Shown in pieces: positions 37,592 through 47,298 of a stretch of 64,000 nt of DNA. The notes under the pieces were generated by a model that saw only the letters and a program-made list of their open reading frames with translations, was not told where the DNA came from and made no database searches. Each line of letters opens with the position of its first letter. The stretch's first letter is position 1. Both the position numbers and the translations under genes were made by a program. The DNA lies in IMG/VR virus record IMGVR_UViG_3300042344_000800, positions 26,647-90,646 of that record, one strand, 5' to 3'. Source of the DNA: a virus.

Positions 37592-40257
37592 CCAGAGGTC
37601 AAATACGAGTAATAACCAGAGAAAGTTTTTCCAGCATCGGAAGGATGGAAAAAGGCAGTCCCAGTGGTGTTGTTGAAGGAGATTAAACCGCCTTCAGGAG
37701 GGGTAGCCCCATTAAAAAGTAAGTTAGAATTAGGAACGGGTGTACCATTAAGAGAAACGGAAATGGAATTTACATCAGAACCGATTAAACCAGCAAAATT
37801 TGAATTTGTAGAGGCTGGTAAAGGGAGACTATATGGGGGGGAAGATGGTACAGTTAAACTTCCTATGTTGGACTGATAGGTTACATTAGAGGCAGTAATT
37901 GTGATGAAACTGTCCACATAGCGGGCGTTATCCCCTAAAACCCCGTAACAAACGGGAACTGTGTAGAAATCAGTGGTGGTAAAAGCAGTACCAGCCGAAC
38001 CATTCTCAAATCGAACAGAAAGACCATCTAAAATGGCTTGAGAGCCGCTATGGGTAAGTTTAGAGCCTGAATGACCCTCAACCCAGGTAGAGCCGTCCCA
38101 GCCCCATTCTTCCCACCCATACGAGCAAGTATAAATACTACCAAAAGAAAATACTAAATTTCTACCCAGATAAACAAGAGTACCAGGGGGACGGGGTGAA
38201 TTGCTTGGGTAGGAAGGACTGACAGCCTCAACTCTCGTAACCGAACCGTTTATTAAAACATCATAAGCATTACTGTAATGGGCAGAAAAATAATATGAAT
38301 TTTTTTCATCAAAAAACCCTAAAACAGGGATATTATTGTCCATGTAATGAATATTAACTCCACCTAGTACAGGATTATTGGTAGAACCAAACGTCATAGT
38401 CCTGGTATTGTTATTAGCGGAAGATGCAAGCCAAAAATCACCAAAAGTAGAGCATTGAATAGTATTTTCTAAATCAAATAAACCCCCTGAAGAAAATGCG
38501 TCAATAGCGTTACCATTAGCAATAGTCCGTGACCACCAAACAATCCTACGGTCGGAACCATTAGTAAGGTAGAGAGCCAATTCACCATTAGGACGATTAG
38601 CCGACTTACAACCTACAATTACTTTAGCTCTAAAGAAACCTAAATCAGTAATCCAAGTAGAAGAAGGGGTGAACAGAGTAGACCAATTATCGGAACATCT
38701 AAATCCGTTAGATGTGACAGCAACAATAATTAAACCAGTTTGGTAATAAATACTGGTAACTCCGTGGACGGATTCATTCAATAGTAAAGTTATAGAATTT
38801 GTACCACCAGCAGGGTTAATTCTCCAAAGTCCCGTGTTAGAGCAAGCAACATAGATGAGACCATTAACAACTTCTACCTGTTTGATATTTGTAACTGGCA
38901 AATTAGCGTTGGAAACTGTCAGGTCATTATCAGCATCAAAAACCTTATATTCCCCATTGAAAATATCAATTAGGACTACACCTGTAGCATCCCAACGTAT
39001 TAGCTTACGTTCTGAAAAAGCCTTGTAATTAAGAAAATCTTGATGTCCGTGTGAATCTGGAAAGGGGATAGCAGTATTACCCCGTGAGAGATGGGGCGGG
39101 GTGTCAGTAATTTGTCCCCAAGAATTTCCGTTGTAGTGAGTAAATCTTTGACGTTCTAACTTATAAGTTGCTGAACCCACATTACCAGAATCCACAATGC
39201 GAACACGGTACATATCTGGGTAAAAACCCGTCCAAGAACCAGAAGGGATAACCCTACCAGTCCCGTTGGCACTCCAGGAAGCATCGTAAAAAGCTGAAGG
39301 TGCGCCATTTCTTTTACCCCAAGAGGTTTGAATAGGGCTTCGATTAGGGTCAGCAAAGCGGAAAGCAGATATACACCGATTATTATTACTAGGAATAACC
39401 CCGAAAGCTAAAGAATTGAGAACCCGTCCAGTGAAAGCATCTAGACCTATGGAAGTTCCACCAAAGGTAAAACTAAGGCTAGGGGAAGTGCTTTCATTAT
39501 ATCTCCAAGTGGCCAAACCAGAACTACCGTTATTAATAGGTTGTGCTGAGACGTTGGTTTCTAGTGTATCTCTTACGGCAAAAAAGTTATAACTATCAGG
39601 ATTAGGGACGCTAGTAAGACTAGGATACTGACCAGGTTTTTCCTCTGAGCCTGAGCTACTTCCAATCAATTCGGCAATAGACTCAAAACCGAATAAACGC
39701 CGTCCGAGATGTCTTACAAAGTCTCCCCCTAGTGGTAGACCAAACCCAGGGCTGTTAATAAAGTAGACCCGATAAAAAATGTCGATGGTTTCAAAGGAGG
39801 CTTGAGTGACTGGGGACTCAAATCTAACGTAAGCGTAGGCATTGGCAGTCGTAAAACCAACACCCGCCGCACCCGAACCCTTATCTACTATAGCGACAGT
39901 TTGAAAAGTACGATTTGCCCCTGTAAAGGTTAATCTACCCCTTAATTCACCGTACATCGGTGTATCTTCTGTAGCTTCTACCCAGGTTGTCCCGGAAGCA
40001 CCAGAAGGGTCTTGACACTCATCAATAATATCTGGAACAGAAATAGTATACCGATTAGGGGTAGCACTGGAAGTAGAAATTACCATATTCTGGGGGTTAG
40101 AAAATGGGGATTGTTTTAGACCTGAAACAGACCCATTCAAGTTCATGGCCGCCTGATACCCTCGTTCAGTGAAGGTATTATTCTTTATAATTTCTTTTTG
40201 TTGACCCGTTTGAGTGTCTGTAATAACGAGTCTTACTTCACCAATAGCTTTAAACAT
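37588..40257 (-). CDS. large tail/baseplate-associated protein, beta-propeller-like
   Basis: 889 residues. After a short N-terminal segment (GEVRLVITDTQTGQQKEIIK), the middle has repeated strand motifs such as VKQVEVVNGLIYVACSNTGL in outline (NIKQVEVVNGLIYVACSNTG) and GVTSIYYQTGLIIVAVTSNG, like blades of a beta-propeller. The C-terminal part is Ser/Asn-rich. Probably a fibre or receptor-facing protein; start overlaps the stop of the next gene upstream. Confidence 0.65.
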   Translation of the reverse strand: MFKAIGEVRLVITDTQTGQQKEIIKNNTFTERGYQAAMNLNGSVSGLKQSPFSNPQNMVISTSSATPNRYTISVPDIIDECQDPSGASGTTWVEATEDTPMYGELRGRLTFTGANRTFQTVAIVDKGSGAAGVGFTTANAYAYVRFESPVTQASFETIDIFYRVYFINSPGFGLPLGGDFVRHLGRRLFGFESIAELIGSSSGSEEKPGQYPSLTSVPNPDSYNFFAVRDTLETNVSAQPINNGSSGLATWRYNESTSPSLSFTFGGTSIGLDAFTGRVLNSLAFGVIPSNNNRCISAFRFADPNRSPIQTSWGKRNGAPSAFYDASWSANGTGRVIPSGSWTGFYPDMYRVRIVDSGNVGSATYKLERQRFTHYNGNSWGQITDTPPHLSRGNTAIPFPDSHGHQDFLNYKAFSERKLIRWDATGVVLIDIFNGEYKVFDADNDLTVSNANLPVTNIKQVEVVNGLIYVACSNTGLWRINPAGGTNSITLLLNESVHGVTSIYYQTGLIIVAVTSNGFRCSDNWSTLFTPSSTWITDLGFFRAKVIVGCKSANRPNGELALYLTNGSDRRIVWWSRTIANGNAIDAFSSGGLFDLENTIQCSTFGDFWLASSANNNTRTMTFGSTNNPVLGGVNIHYMDNNIPVLGFFDEKNSYYFSAHYSNAYDVLINGSVTRVEAVSPSYPSNSPRPPGTLVYLGRNLVFSFGSIYTCSYGWEEWGWDGSTWVEGHSGSKLTHSGSQAILDGLSVRFENGSAGTAFTTTDFYTVPVCYGVLGDNARYVDSFITITASNVTYQSNIGSLTVPSSPPYSLPLPASTNSNFAGLIGSDVNSISVSLNGTPVPNSNLLFNGATPPEGGLISFNNTTGTAFFHPSDAGKTFSGYYSYLTSG

Positions 40258-41567
40258 TAGCCAATTACTACCCCACCTAGATTTAAGTCAGTTACAGATT
40301 TAATTCCGCCTATAACAGAAACTTGGGCGTGCCACGAACTTTGAGTGGGGGAGTCGTTGGTACTGGAAAGAGAATAAGCAAAGATGAAACTGTTGGAAAG
40401 AGGCAAAGGGTTTTCATTAGGGTTTGAGCCTACAAAGCCTATAGTGGTATCCCAAAAACTCTCTGGAAACTTTTGAGTATTAAATAAATCTAAAACTCGG
40501 CTCTCTAGGAAAGAAGGGATAACTTTTATTTCGCTAACTGTATCTGAACCATAACCATAGCTATCAAGATGAATCAAGGGGTCTACATAGAAAATATCAG
40601 AGGGGACGGAAAAGATACGCCCGCCAATATTGTAACTAGAAACTATACGAAAAGTAGTTTTAGGGGGGAGAGTATAAGAGTTAGATTCGGTAGTAGCTAC
40701 AGATTCCCAATTAGGCTTGTTATAAACCTCAATATTAAAGTGGGTTAAGAAAGCTGGTTGAGCGGGTAAAGACCATCTAAAACTAACAGAGTCAATATTT
40801 ATTTTGCGTTTGAAGTAAGCTTCCTCGGAGTCTGCGGGGGAAAAGATTAAAGGGGGGGAAACCTTTAAGCTAGAGGGGTGTTCAGGGACAGAGGGGTACA
40901 AGCTAAGACCACCTAAAACATCGAAACTGGTTGGGGAAGGTACTATCTCCACAAGACTGAAGACATCAAGGTTATCAACCAATGCTATTTTTAAGAAAAT
41001 CCGTCCGTTGACAGTGTTAAAAACACCACCTTGAGAAGTCACAAGAGTGTTTAAGCTGTTAGGTTCAGAGAAAGTTACAGGGGAACCCGACACTTGACTC
41101 CAAACAACAAAAGTTGTGGAGGCTATAGCACTAACAGAAGTTTGAGTTTGTAACGTGACATATATTTTGGAGGGGGCAGAAATGAAGGCATTACTGGCCT
41201 TTAGTTGTGTTCTTATGCTGTAGATACCACTGTATAGAGTTTTTACAGTGGGGGGGCTTGTAAAATAAAGTAAAAATTTACCTAGAGATTTTTTCAAAGC
41301 CTCATAGTAAATTTCTTGCCCGACAAAAAAGTTAGAGGGGAAACCGAACCCCCTCCCAGAGCTATAAATATTTTTATAGAAATCTAATAGTTCAAGAATT
41401 TGAGACTCATTAAGCCCTTCAAAAAAAACGTCCAACTTAGCATCCCTACCACCAGTGTATTGCATAGCTCTACGCTCTTCCCCTGCTTGGTCTTCAATGG
41501 TTAGAAGTCCGAAATCAGGGAGAGTAAAGCCCTCAATTCTTGTAGGGTGAAAGTTAGGGAAACTCAT
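40257..41567 (-). CDS. tail protein with DFG-type adaptor domain (paralogue 1)
   Basis: 436 residues. The N-terminal about 150 residues (IEGFTLPDFGLLTIEDQAGE, then FYKNIYSSGRGFGFPSN) are shared with the proteins at 41564-41998, 46435-46827 and 47296-49068. The rest contains fibronectin-III-like strand segments (AQPAFLTHFNIEVYNKPNWE). Likely a distal tail or fibre-attachment protein. ATGA overlap with the upstream gene. Confidence 0.6.
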   Translation of the reverse strand: MSFPNFHPTRIEGFTLPDFGLLTIEDQAGEERRAMQYTGGRDAKLDVFFEGLNESQILELLDFYKNIYSSGRGFGFPSNFFVGQEIYYEALKKSLGKFLLYFTSPPTVKTLYSGIYSIRTQLKASNAFISAPSKIYVTLQTQTSVSAIASTTFVVWSQVSGSPVTFSEPNSLNTLVTSQGGVFNTVNGRIFLKIALVDNLDVFSLVEIVPSPTSFDVLGGLSLYPSVPEHPSSLKVSPPLIFSPADSEEAYFKRKINIDSVSFRWSLPAQPAFLTHFNIEVYNKPNWESVATTESNSYTLPPKTTFRIVSSYNIGGRIFSVPSDIFYVDPLIHLDSYGYGSDTVSEIKVIPSFLESRVLDLFNTQKFPESFWDTTIGFVGSNPNENPLPLSNSFIFAYSLSSTNDSPTQSSWHAQVSVIGGIKSVTDLNLGGVVIG

Positions 41568-41998
41568 AGAATTTGGTCAGGGAAACTATTGGGGTTAGGC
41601 GGTGTTACAGGCGATACGGATATTAGGTAGGTATCAAAAGAGTATACATCTTGTCTAATGGTTTTTATACTAATTGGACGGTCAAAACGCCAGACAATAT
41701 TTTTCAGGAGATTGGAATAGGCATTTGTCAATACTAGAGGGTGTCGCCAAATAGATAGGGGTAGTGTAAAACTACCAAAAACACCTCTGGTATTCTTATA
41801 AAAGTTTAACACATTTCCTACTTCAACAGCATTACGGTTAATAAACTCTAGTTTGACTTTGGACTTTGTGCTTTGCTCTGATAGGACTTGTCGAACTTCC
41901 CCCCCATCAGGGAATGTCACTATATGGATACCATAAGGAGGTAATTCAATCTCTCGCATAAAATCAGGAGTTATAGCAGGAAAAGAAAGATTGCTCAT
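41564..41998 (-). CDS. tail protein, stand-alone adaptor domain (paralogue 2)
   Basis: 144 residues consisting only of the shared adaptor domain: MREIELPPYGIHIVTFPDGG, a NVLNFYKNTRGVFGSFTLPL segment, WRFDRPISIKTIRQDVYSFD and a closing LISVSP. Translationally coupled on both sides (4-bp overlaps). Confidence 0.65.
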   Translation of the reverse strand: MSNLSFPAITPDFMREIELPPYGIHIVTFPDGGEVRQVLSEQSTKSKVKLEFINRNAVEVGNVLNFYKNTRGVFGSFTLPLSIWRHPLVLTNAYSNLLKNIVWRFDRPISIKTIRQDVYSFDTYLISVSPVTPPNPNSFPDQIL

Positions 41999-43848
41999 TG
42001 GAAAATAAACTCCAGATTAGTGAAATCGAAAAGCTTATCCGACCAAATTACGGCATCGATACTTATTTCTCCTGATTCACTTATGGAAAGAGATTGTATA
42101 CGATAAACTTTATTTTCAATCATATCTCTACCAACAACCACAGGGTCATACAGGGATACGGGCGACGGTAGTTCACTAAGATTCATATAAGTTTTACCAC
42201 CCACTTGTTCCAGAGTAAATGGCAAATCAGTGATAACTTCACCGGTAGTCTGGAGTTGGATTGTGGCACGGTAATCGGAAGTTATAAATGGTGAAGGGTA
42301 ACGAGATAAAAGAACTCTTTGTGTTTGCCCCAAGGTATCATAATCCTCCGTCTCAGTCACATAACCAGACAGTTCATAACTAAATTCAGTGGTCTGATGT
42401 TGAACTAAAATGGCTTCACCAGGGGATAAGAATAAACCCTGAGTGGCAGTTCTAAATCGAATGTTACGGTCTTGTAATCGTTTAGAGTTAAGAGTTACCC
42501 CTGCCACGGTTTTAGCCTGTTCAGGATTGGTAATCGAAGGAGCTTGGATAGTGATGGAGTTTAACTTTTCCCAGCCATTATCTAATTCTTGTGTACGGGC
42601 TATAACGGCGGTAGCAGGGCGTTGATTATCAGTACCATCCGTATAGACCACAATCACTTGGTTAACGCTGGTATCTTGCCAAGGTAGAACACTTTCTTCA
42701 AAGGAATCTTTAAGGATGTTAGATGAGTTAAAAACTGCTATTGGTAATCTATCCTCGTTCTCCATAGTCAATCCGAATAACCCATTAGGTGAATAAGGGT
42801 AGAGTAAGGATAGACCAGCTTCTTGAGTTACTTTAGAAGATAAACTTTCTGTTTCCGAGATAACCCCGTCCCAAAAGAATCCATTCTCTCGGACAAATTT
42901 TCTAGTCTCTACAATTGAGGAGTAATCAATGTCCTCATCCCCATCAATAACAGCACCTAAACCACCTTCGGGGTTAATTAGCCAATCCACATAAATATCT
43001 GGGAAATAATTAGAAGCCGCATAATTAAAAACAATATAGCGGTCTTTTGGGTTTAGGGTAATACCCGCCGTGATACGGTTATTAGATAAAGCTGTAACAC
43101 CACCCTCTTGTTTAGTATCTAAGTTTCTTACTTTGGTTTGACCAATGGTTAACTCAGGGATTTCTGAATAGTCTACGGTAGTATCAGTAATTTGATTTGA
43201 AGGGGTCAGAGATTGTTGAGTCCCATAGTGAAGATGATTACGAATCTTTCTCCCTTCTGAGACAAAGAAGGATACTTCAGGTGATGAACTTATACGGTCA
43301 GAGGCCTTTATTTTCACTCCCACTATTGCTACACCCTTGTAGTTAGCAATTTTACTTATTTCAGAGGGTATGACAACTTCTGAAACAGTGGTAATTCGGA
43401 TGGGCGCACCACTTTCTGACGATACTATTCTCTTTTCCTCATCATAGTTAATGGTTTTTGCCATATCTTGGTTAGAAGGTTGCGATGAGAACTCCCCCCT
43501 TAAGCCTACATTTTTTCCTCTTAGAGTGTAAGGGGTAGTTATTTCCGCATTTTCCCCCGTACAACTTAATTTTATGGTATTTGATGTGCTACTAGGGGCA
43601 GTAGTATACGGTTTTAACTTAACATAGTAGCGACCATAAGGGAGATTACGAATCTCAAACTTAAACTGTTTAGCATTCTCAGATTTCTCCCTAATAAAAA
43701 TTGTCTTTAAGAATTGCCAATTTCCCTCAGAAAAAGCTATTGGTTCACCTTCCTCATTAGTCAGAGGTTGTATGTATACATCAAAGGCTACCCCATAGGG
43801 ATAAATATCTTCAAAATTGGATGCGTCAGCTTGCGTCTTACCACCCAT
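41995..43848 (-). CDS. tail tip / central hub protein, gpJ-like C-terminal part
   Basis: 617 residues. ANYKGVAIVGVKIKASDRIS in outline (KIANYKGVAIVGVKI), VDWLINPEGGLGAVID and ENGFFWDGVISETESL follow the order found in lambda gpJ-type tail tip proteins (strand, 'GLG' loop, W-G-V segment). Overlaps the upstream gene (43848-45461) by one base, and the two together look like a gpJ split in two. Confidence 0.7.
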   Translation of the reverse strand: MGGKTQADASNFEDIYPYGVAFDVYIQPLTNEEGEPIAFSEGNWQFLKTIFIREKSENAKQFKFEIRNLPYGRYYVKLKPYTTAPSSTSNTIKLSCTGENAEITTPYTLRGKNVGLRGEFSSQPSNQDMAKTINYDEEKRIVSSESGAPIRITTVSEVVIPSEISKIANYKGVAIVGVKIKASDRISSSPEVSFFVSEGRKIRNHLHYGTQQSLTPSNQITDTTVDYSEIPELTIGQTKVRNLDTKQEGGVTALSNNRITAGITLNPKDRYIVFNYAASNYFPDIYVDWLINPEGGLGAVIDGDEDIDYSSIVETRKFVRENGFFWDGVISETESLSSKVTQEAGLSLLYPYSPNGLFGLTMENEDRLPIAVFNSSNILKDSFEESVLPWQDTSVNQVIVVYTDGTDNQRPATAVIARTQELDNGWEKLNSITIQAPSITNPEQAKTVAGVTLNSKRLQDRNIRFRTATQGLFLSPGEAILVQHQTTEFSYELSGYVTETEDYDTLGQTQRVLLSRYPSPFITSDYRATIQLQTTGEVITDLPFTLEQVGGKTYMNLSELPSPVSLYDPVVVGRDMIENKVYRIQSLSISESGEISIDAVIWSDKLFDFTNLEFIFQ

Positions 43849-45461
43849 TACTTTTTACCTCCTGCTTTCCCAGAATCAGCATTAACCGGTTTTCTACGAG
43901 AGAAAAACATACCTTCAAAATTTATCACAATATTGGTCACTTTTTTACTGGTTTGATAATAAGATTCCCAAACACAATAAATGTCATCATCTTCTGATAT
44001 ATTGACTGAGGGGGTAATAGTGATTTGACGGCTTGCATCGTTTTTCTTTAGTACCCTAAATCTAGCAGAGTTAACCTCATAAATTTCAGCAGGTGTGAAG
44101 CGACTCCAATTTTCAATAGAATCTTGCTCATCTTCATAGACTACCAGTGTGGCAGTATCTTGAGTAGAGTTTACAACATCTACCCCAAAATTACCAGTGG
44201 GGAAACTTATACCCACAGAAGAAGTTATGTTTATGGATGTCCCTATATCATAAATTACCCCCTTAGCTGGAAGACTACCCCAATTCACACCGGAGTACGC
44301 CACTAGGAGATTTCCATTTTGGCTATATTTAACCACTTTATTACCCCCGTCATTACCCAACTCAACTTGAAAGGTGTCATTTACTGACCAAGTTGCACCG
44401 GAGATAGCTACTGGTGAACCGTTATGGATTAAAACGACGGGATAAGTAGTAACAGTAAGGGGTTCGGCGGGGGGAGGGGGAGACGGGGGGACAGGCTGGG
44501 GGGTAACTACAATGTCGTTAAGGATGCCATAAGTAATATTGCTACTACCCCTAGTACCGTAACCTACCGCTACCCTACGATTGTTTGTTAGACTCCAACC
44601 TATACTACCGCCCCCATCCCTAACATTTTCATTAGACTGGGCGTAGGCATCGGGGTTACTTGTTGAACCCGCATTTTTTGTTATTAGGACTGAATTACCA
44701 TTGCGCCCAGAAACATAACAATTAGAGGTTTGCCAAGTATTAATTGCTACCGTTGTCCCTTGTTGGGAGGTAGATTTAGATTGCGCCCTTCTGGACGAAC
44801 CAAGTAGATTATAGGTGTTAGGAGTTATACACTGACCAAAGAAGTTAAATTCGGTAGGTAAACTACCCTGTGCCGCATCATTATAGTAAGTAGGAGTCCC
44901 AATTAAATAATTAAAGGTTAAATCTTCAGCATAGAATCTCTCTATTGTTTGGCCATCGATAAGCATTAGACTGGAATCTATTGTGCCTATTTCCCCTAAG
45001 CTAAGGGCAATAATATTGTACTGATAAGCTGAATCACCAAGATTTTCCACTTTACAAGCAATTAGTTTCCCAGTAGCCCTAACTCCCCCTTTAGGGTTTT
45101 TGCTTCTACTAGCATAAATAATTGGAATAGCGGAGCCTTGTATTGCTATATCATCCCCAGACATGGAGGAAAAAGAAGAACTAGGCGCACGGGGTTTTTT
45201 CTTCTTTTTAGGCTCTGAGCCAAATAAGGCAGAACCCAGAGCAAATCCTAGAGTTAAACCGGTGAAAAGGAAACTTGTACCCCCCGTGAAAAACCCGATT
45301 GCCCCCCCTACAATACCCAGAGCAATTGCTCCACCCATTCTCCCATTATAAATTTTTAAATCTTCACTAACCACGGACACGGGAACATTGGCAAGTTTAG
45401 ACTCTGTTTTTAAACTTAGACTAAAAAAGAAGTCTTGAAAATTTTTCTCAGGGTTAATCAC
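43848..45461 (-). CDS. tail tip protein, gpI/gpJ-like N-terminal part
   Basis: 537 residues. A glycine-rich hydrophobic segment near residues 45-85 (AIALGIVGGAIGFFTGGTSF onward) followed by a Lys/Pro-rich linker and GDDIAIQGSAIPIIYASR is typical of the N-terminal part of siphophage tail tip proteins, which enter the host membrane or contact the tape measure. A Pro-rich stretch (PQPVPPSPPPPAEPL) lies in the middle. Coupled to the NlpC/P60 gene by a 4-bp overlap. Confidence 0.7.
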   Translation of the reverse strand: MINPEKNFQDFFFSLSLKTESKLANVPVSVVSEDLKIYNGRMGGAIALGIVGGAIGFFTGGTSFLFTGLTLGFALGSALFGSEPKKKKKPRAPSSSFSSMSGDDIAIQGSAIPIIYASRSKNPKGGVRATGKLIACKVENLGDSAYQYNIIALSLGEIGTIDSSLMLIDGQTIERFYAEDLTFNYLIGTPTYYNDAAQGSLPTEFNFFGQCITPNTYNLLGSSRRAQSKSTSQQGTTVAINTWQTSNCYVSGRNGNSVLITKNAGSTSNPDAYAQSNENVRDGGGSIGWSLTNNRRVAVGYGTRGSSNITYGILNDIVVTPQPVPPSPPPPAEPLTVTTYPVVLIHNGSPVAISGATWSVNDTFQVELGNDGGNKVVKYSQNGNLLVAYSGVNWGSLPAKGVIYDIGTSINITSSVGISFPTGNFGVDVVNSTQDTATLVVYEDEQDSIENWSRFTPAEIYEVNSARFRVLKKNDASRQITITPSVNISEDDDIYCVWESYYQTSKKVTNIVINFEGMFFSRRKPVNADSGKAGGKK

Positions 45462-45901
45462 TTTCCGCCCCCCTTAACACATTTCCAAGATTTAACTATT
45501 CGTTGTTTAATTCTTCTAAGGGGGATAAATGCGCTAGTTCCAGTACCAGCACTCCCTGTATATACCACATATTTTTGGTTCATGTGTTCTACAATAACTC
45601 CTAAACCGTGTTTACCCCACCAATCAATAAGAACCAGGTCTAAAGTTGATATTACTTGGCTTTCTTCTCGTTCCAGAGTATCACAAAGTTCCGCCAATTT
45701 ACCAGTAGGTAAATCAGAATCAGAGCCATACTCCCCATAGACCCAATCATAACCATTAATCTGCTCACAATTAAATTTTCTATAGACTTGGTTCGTTAAT
45801 CCAAAACAATCCAGTCCTTCTTTATAGGATTTACCACCCCAAGCATAGGGGATACCTTGAAAGTCAAATACTGAGGGAGTGGGTGTATATGGTGTTTCCA
45901 T
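45458..45901 (-). CDS. NlpC/P60-type tail peptidoglycan hydrolase
   Basis: 147 residues. GIPYAWGGKSYKEGLDCFGL carries the catalytic Cys in the DCFG motif, and KHGLGVIVEH the His region. This is the place and size of lambda gpK, which helps the tail tip cross the cell wall. Order gpL-like, gpK-like, gpI/J-like is conserved here. Confidence 0.85.
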   Translation of the reverse strand: METPYTPTPSVFDFQGIPYAWGGKSYKEGLDCFGLTNQVYRKFNCEQINGYDWVYGEYGSDSDLPTGKLAELCDTLEREESQVISTLDLVLIDWWGKHGLGVIVEHMNQKYVVYTGSAGTGTSAFIPLRRIKQRIVKSWKCVKGGGK

Positions 45902-45904
45902 GAT

Positions 45905-46405
45905 TTATAAGGGTCTATAGTTAGTTTTTACACTGTTCACATACGGTAGCTCTGGGAACACTTCTGGGTCAAATACTTTAGAGGGTATTTGATTAGAAAT
46001 GGCATCTACAGGGGAACGACAACTGACACTGACTACTCCCTTTTGAAAAGAGTAGGAAGATATTCGGGTATTTTGTGTTTCATAAATAGCCCCTTCTTCT
46101 TCGGGAAAGATTGTGTATACTCTAAGCCTACACCCTCTAATATCAGTCTCCCTTAATAAGTTTCTGAGTGTTTCAGTGTTGGCCAACATTATCTCCACTG
46201 AAGACGAACTTATCTCCAAATCTTCTTTACTAGATAACATACTGAAAGGAAGATAGAGATAATTCTCCCCTTCAAAGCTGTAGGGGGCTGTCTGAAAATT
46301 CTGAAAGTAGTATTCTGTACCTTCCTTTGTTTTCAGATACACCAATCTTCCATAGAAATGTTCAGGTGATAAGTGTGGGGCTTGGGCTGTCATCAGTTTT
46401 ATCAC
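45905..46405 (-). CDS. minor tail protein, gpL-like
   Basis: 166 residues with one Cys near the middle (RGCRLRVYTIFPEEEGAIYE) and another in VSVSCRSPVDAI. Position before the NlpC/P60 gene and the strand pattern fit DUF1833/DUF2163-type minor tail proteins related to lambda gpL. A late-type motif lies upstream. The four-Cys cluster of lambda gpL is not evident. Confidence 0.6.
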   Translation of the reverse strand: MIKLMTAQAPHLSPEHFYGRLVYLKTKEGTEYYFQNFQTAPYSFEGENYLYLPFSMLSSKEDLEISSSSVEIMLANTETLRNLLRETDIRGCRLRVYTIFPEEEGAIYETQNTRISSYSFQKGVVSVSCRSPVDAISNQIPSKVFDPEVFPELPYVNSVKTNYRPL

Positions 46406-46421
46406 TCAACTTTTCTATAGT

Positions 46422-46434
46422 CTGGGCGTTATCG
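46422..46434 (-). promoter_or_regulatory. late-type promoter motif
   Basis: Minus-strand GATAACGCCCAGACTATAG, about 20 nt upstream of the gpL-like gene. Confidence 0.6.
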
Positions 46435-46827
46435 TTACTGAATTACTGAAATTAGGGGTACATCAAAATTATAAATTTTTGTAAAGACTGTAACAATTTT
46501 AATGGGGGCTTCAAATCGCCAAAGAGTTGTATCCCCTAATAAGCTAATACCGGATTGGTAAGCACTAGGGTGACGATTAATTCCTTCAGGGAGTATGAAG
46601 GCCTCCTTCATACCCTTAACCAGACCCCAAAAATTGATTAGAGACGAAACTTCAATTTCACTTCTCCCCTCATATTTTAACAATATTTTGGTATGGTTCC
46701 CTGTTTGATGAACGAATCTCCGAGTCTCAGACCCGTCATCATTGTCGTATATCTTTACACCGAAATCTGGCAACTCTAAGTTGTCGATAACGTTGGGAAC
46801 TAGGGAGGGATAAGTAAATCCAGACAT
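46435..46827 (-). CDS. tail protein, stand-alone adaptor domain (paralogue 3)
   Basis: 130 residues: DNLELPDFGVKIYDNDDGSE, SSLINFWGLVKGMKEAFILP, WRFEAPIKIVTVFTKIYNFD, ending LISVIQ. Same domain as in 41564-41998. It lies just after the 46830-47252 gene with no gap. Confidence 0.65.
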   Translation of the reverse strand: MSGFTYPSLVPNVIDNLELPDFGVKIYDNDDGSETRRFVHQTGNHTKILLKYEGRSEIEVSSLINFWGLVKGMKEAFILPEGINRHPSAYQSGISLLGDTTLWRFEAPIKIVTVFTKIYNFDVPLISVIQ

Positions 46828-46829
46828 GA

Positions 46830-47252
46830 TTAGGTTGCGGTTAGGATACCGGTGTTAACTGGAATATCCACTTGGAACGTGGCTCCACTTGGGGTAAAAG
46901 CAGTGTTAAACTCTAAAAAACATACTGGTTGGTCGGATGTAGCAGGACTTCCACTAGCTTGTTTCACAATCACCATCCCAACTATTGGGGCGGAGTTTGC
47001 AGTAGTCAAATTGTTCCAAATAGGATTTGAGAATGTCCATCTGACAGTCGAAGCCGTCGGGTTGTCCAGTATTCTTCCAGTTAAAGCCTGTATTGCATAA
47101 TTACCCCCTGTAGCTTCGGTCAACCCGGTTCTTTGGGTTACAGTGGCCGCAGGACTGGCTGTTACTAAACACGCATAAAACGTATCCCCATCAAGGTCTA
47201 GTAACGCTTGTAGAATTTTAGTTTTAGCATCGTTGAATAAAAATGATGGCAT
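46830..47252 (-). CDS. small structural protein
   Basis: 140 residues, Ala/Thr/Ser-rich, beginning MPSFLFNDAKTKILQALLDL and including GGNYAIQALTGRIL. Such proteins occur in tail modules of several phages as unnamed structural proteins. A late-type motif is upstream. Confidence 0.6.
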   Translation of the reverse strand: MPSFLFNDAKTKILQALLDLDGDTFYACLVTASPAATVTQRTGLTEATGGNYAIQALTGRILDNPTASTVRWTFSNPIWNNLTTANSAPIVGMVIVKQASGSPATSDQPVCFLEFNTAFTPSGATFQVDIPVNTGILTAT

Positions 47253-47280
47253 AGGTTTTTATCGGGTTTACTAGACTTAG

Positions 47281-47298
47281 TTTGGGCGTTATTGTCTA
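47281..47298 (-). promoter_or_regulatory. late-type promoter motif
   Basis: Minus-strand TTAGACAATAACGCCCAA; its TAG is the stop codon of the 47296-49068 gene. Confidence 0.7.
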
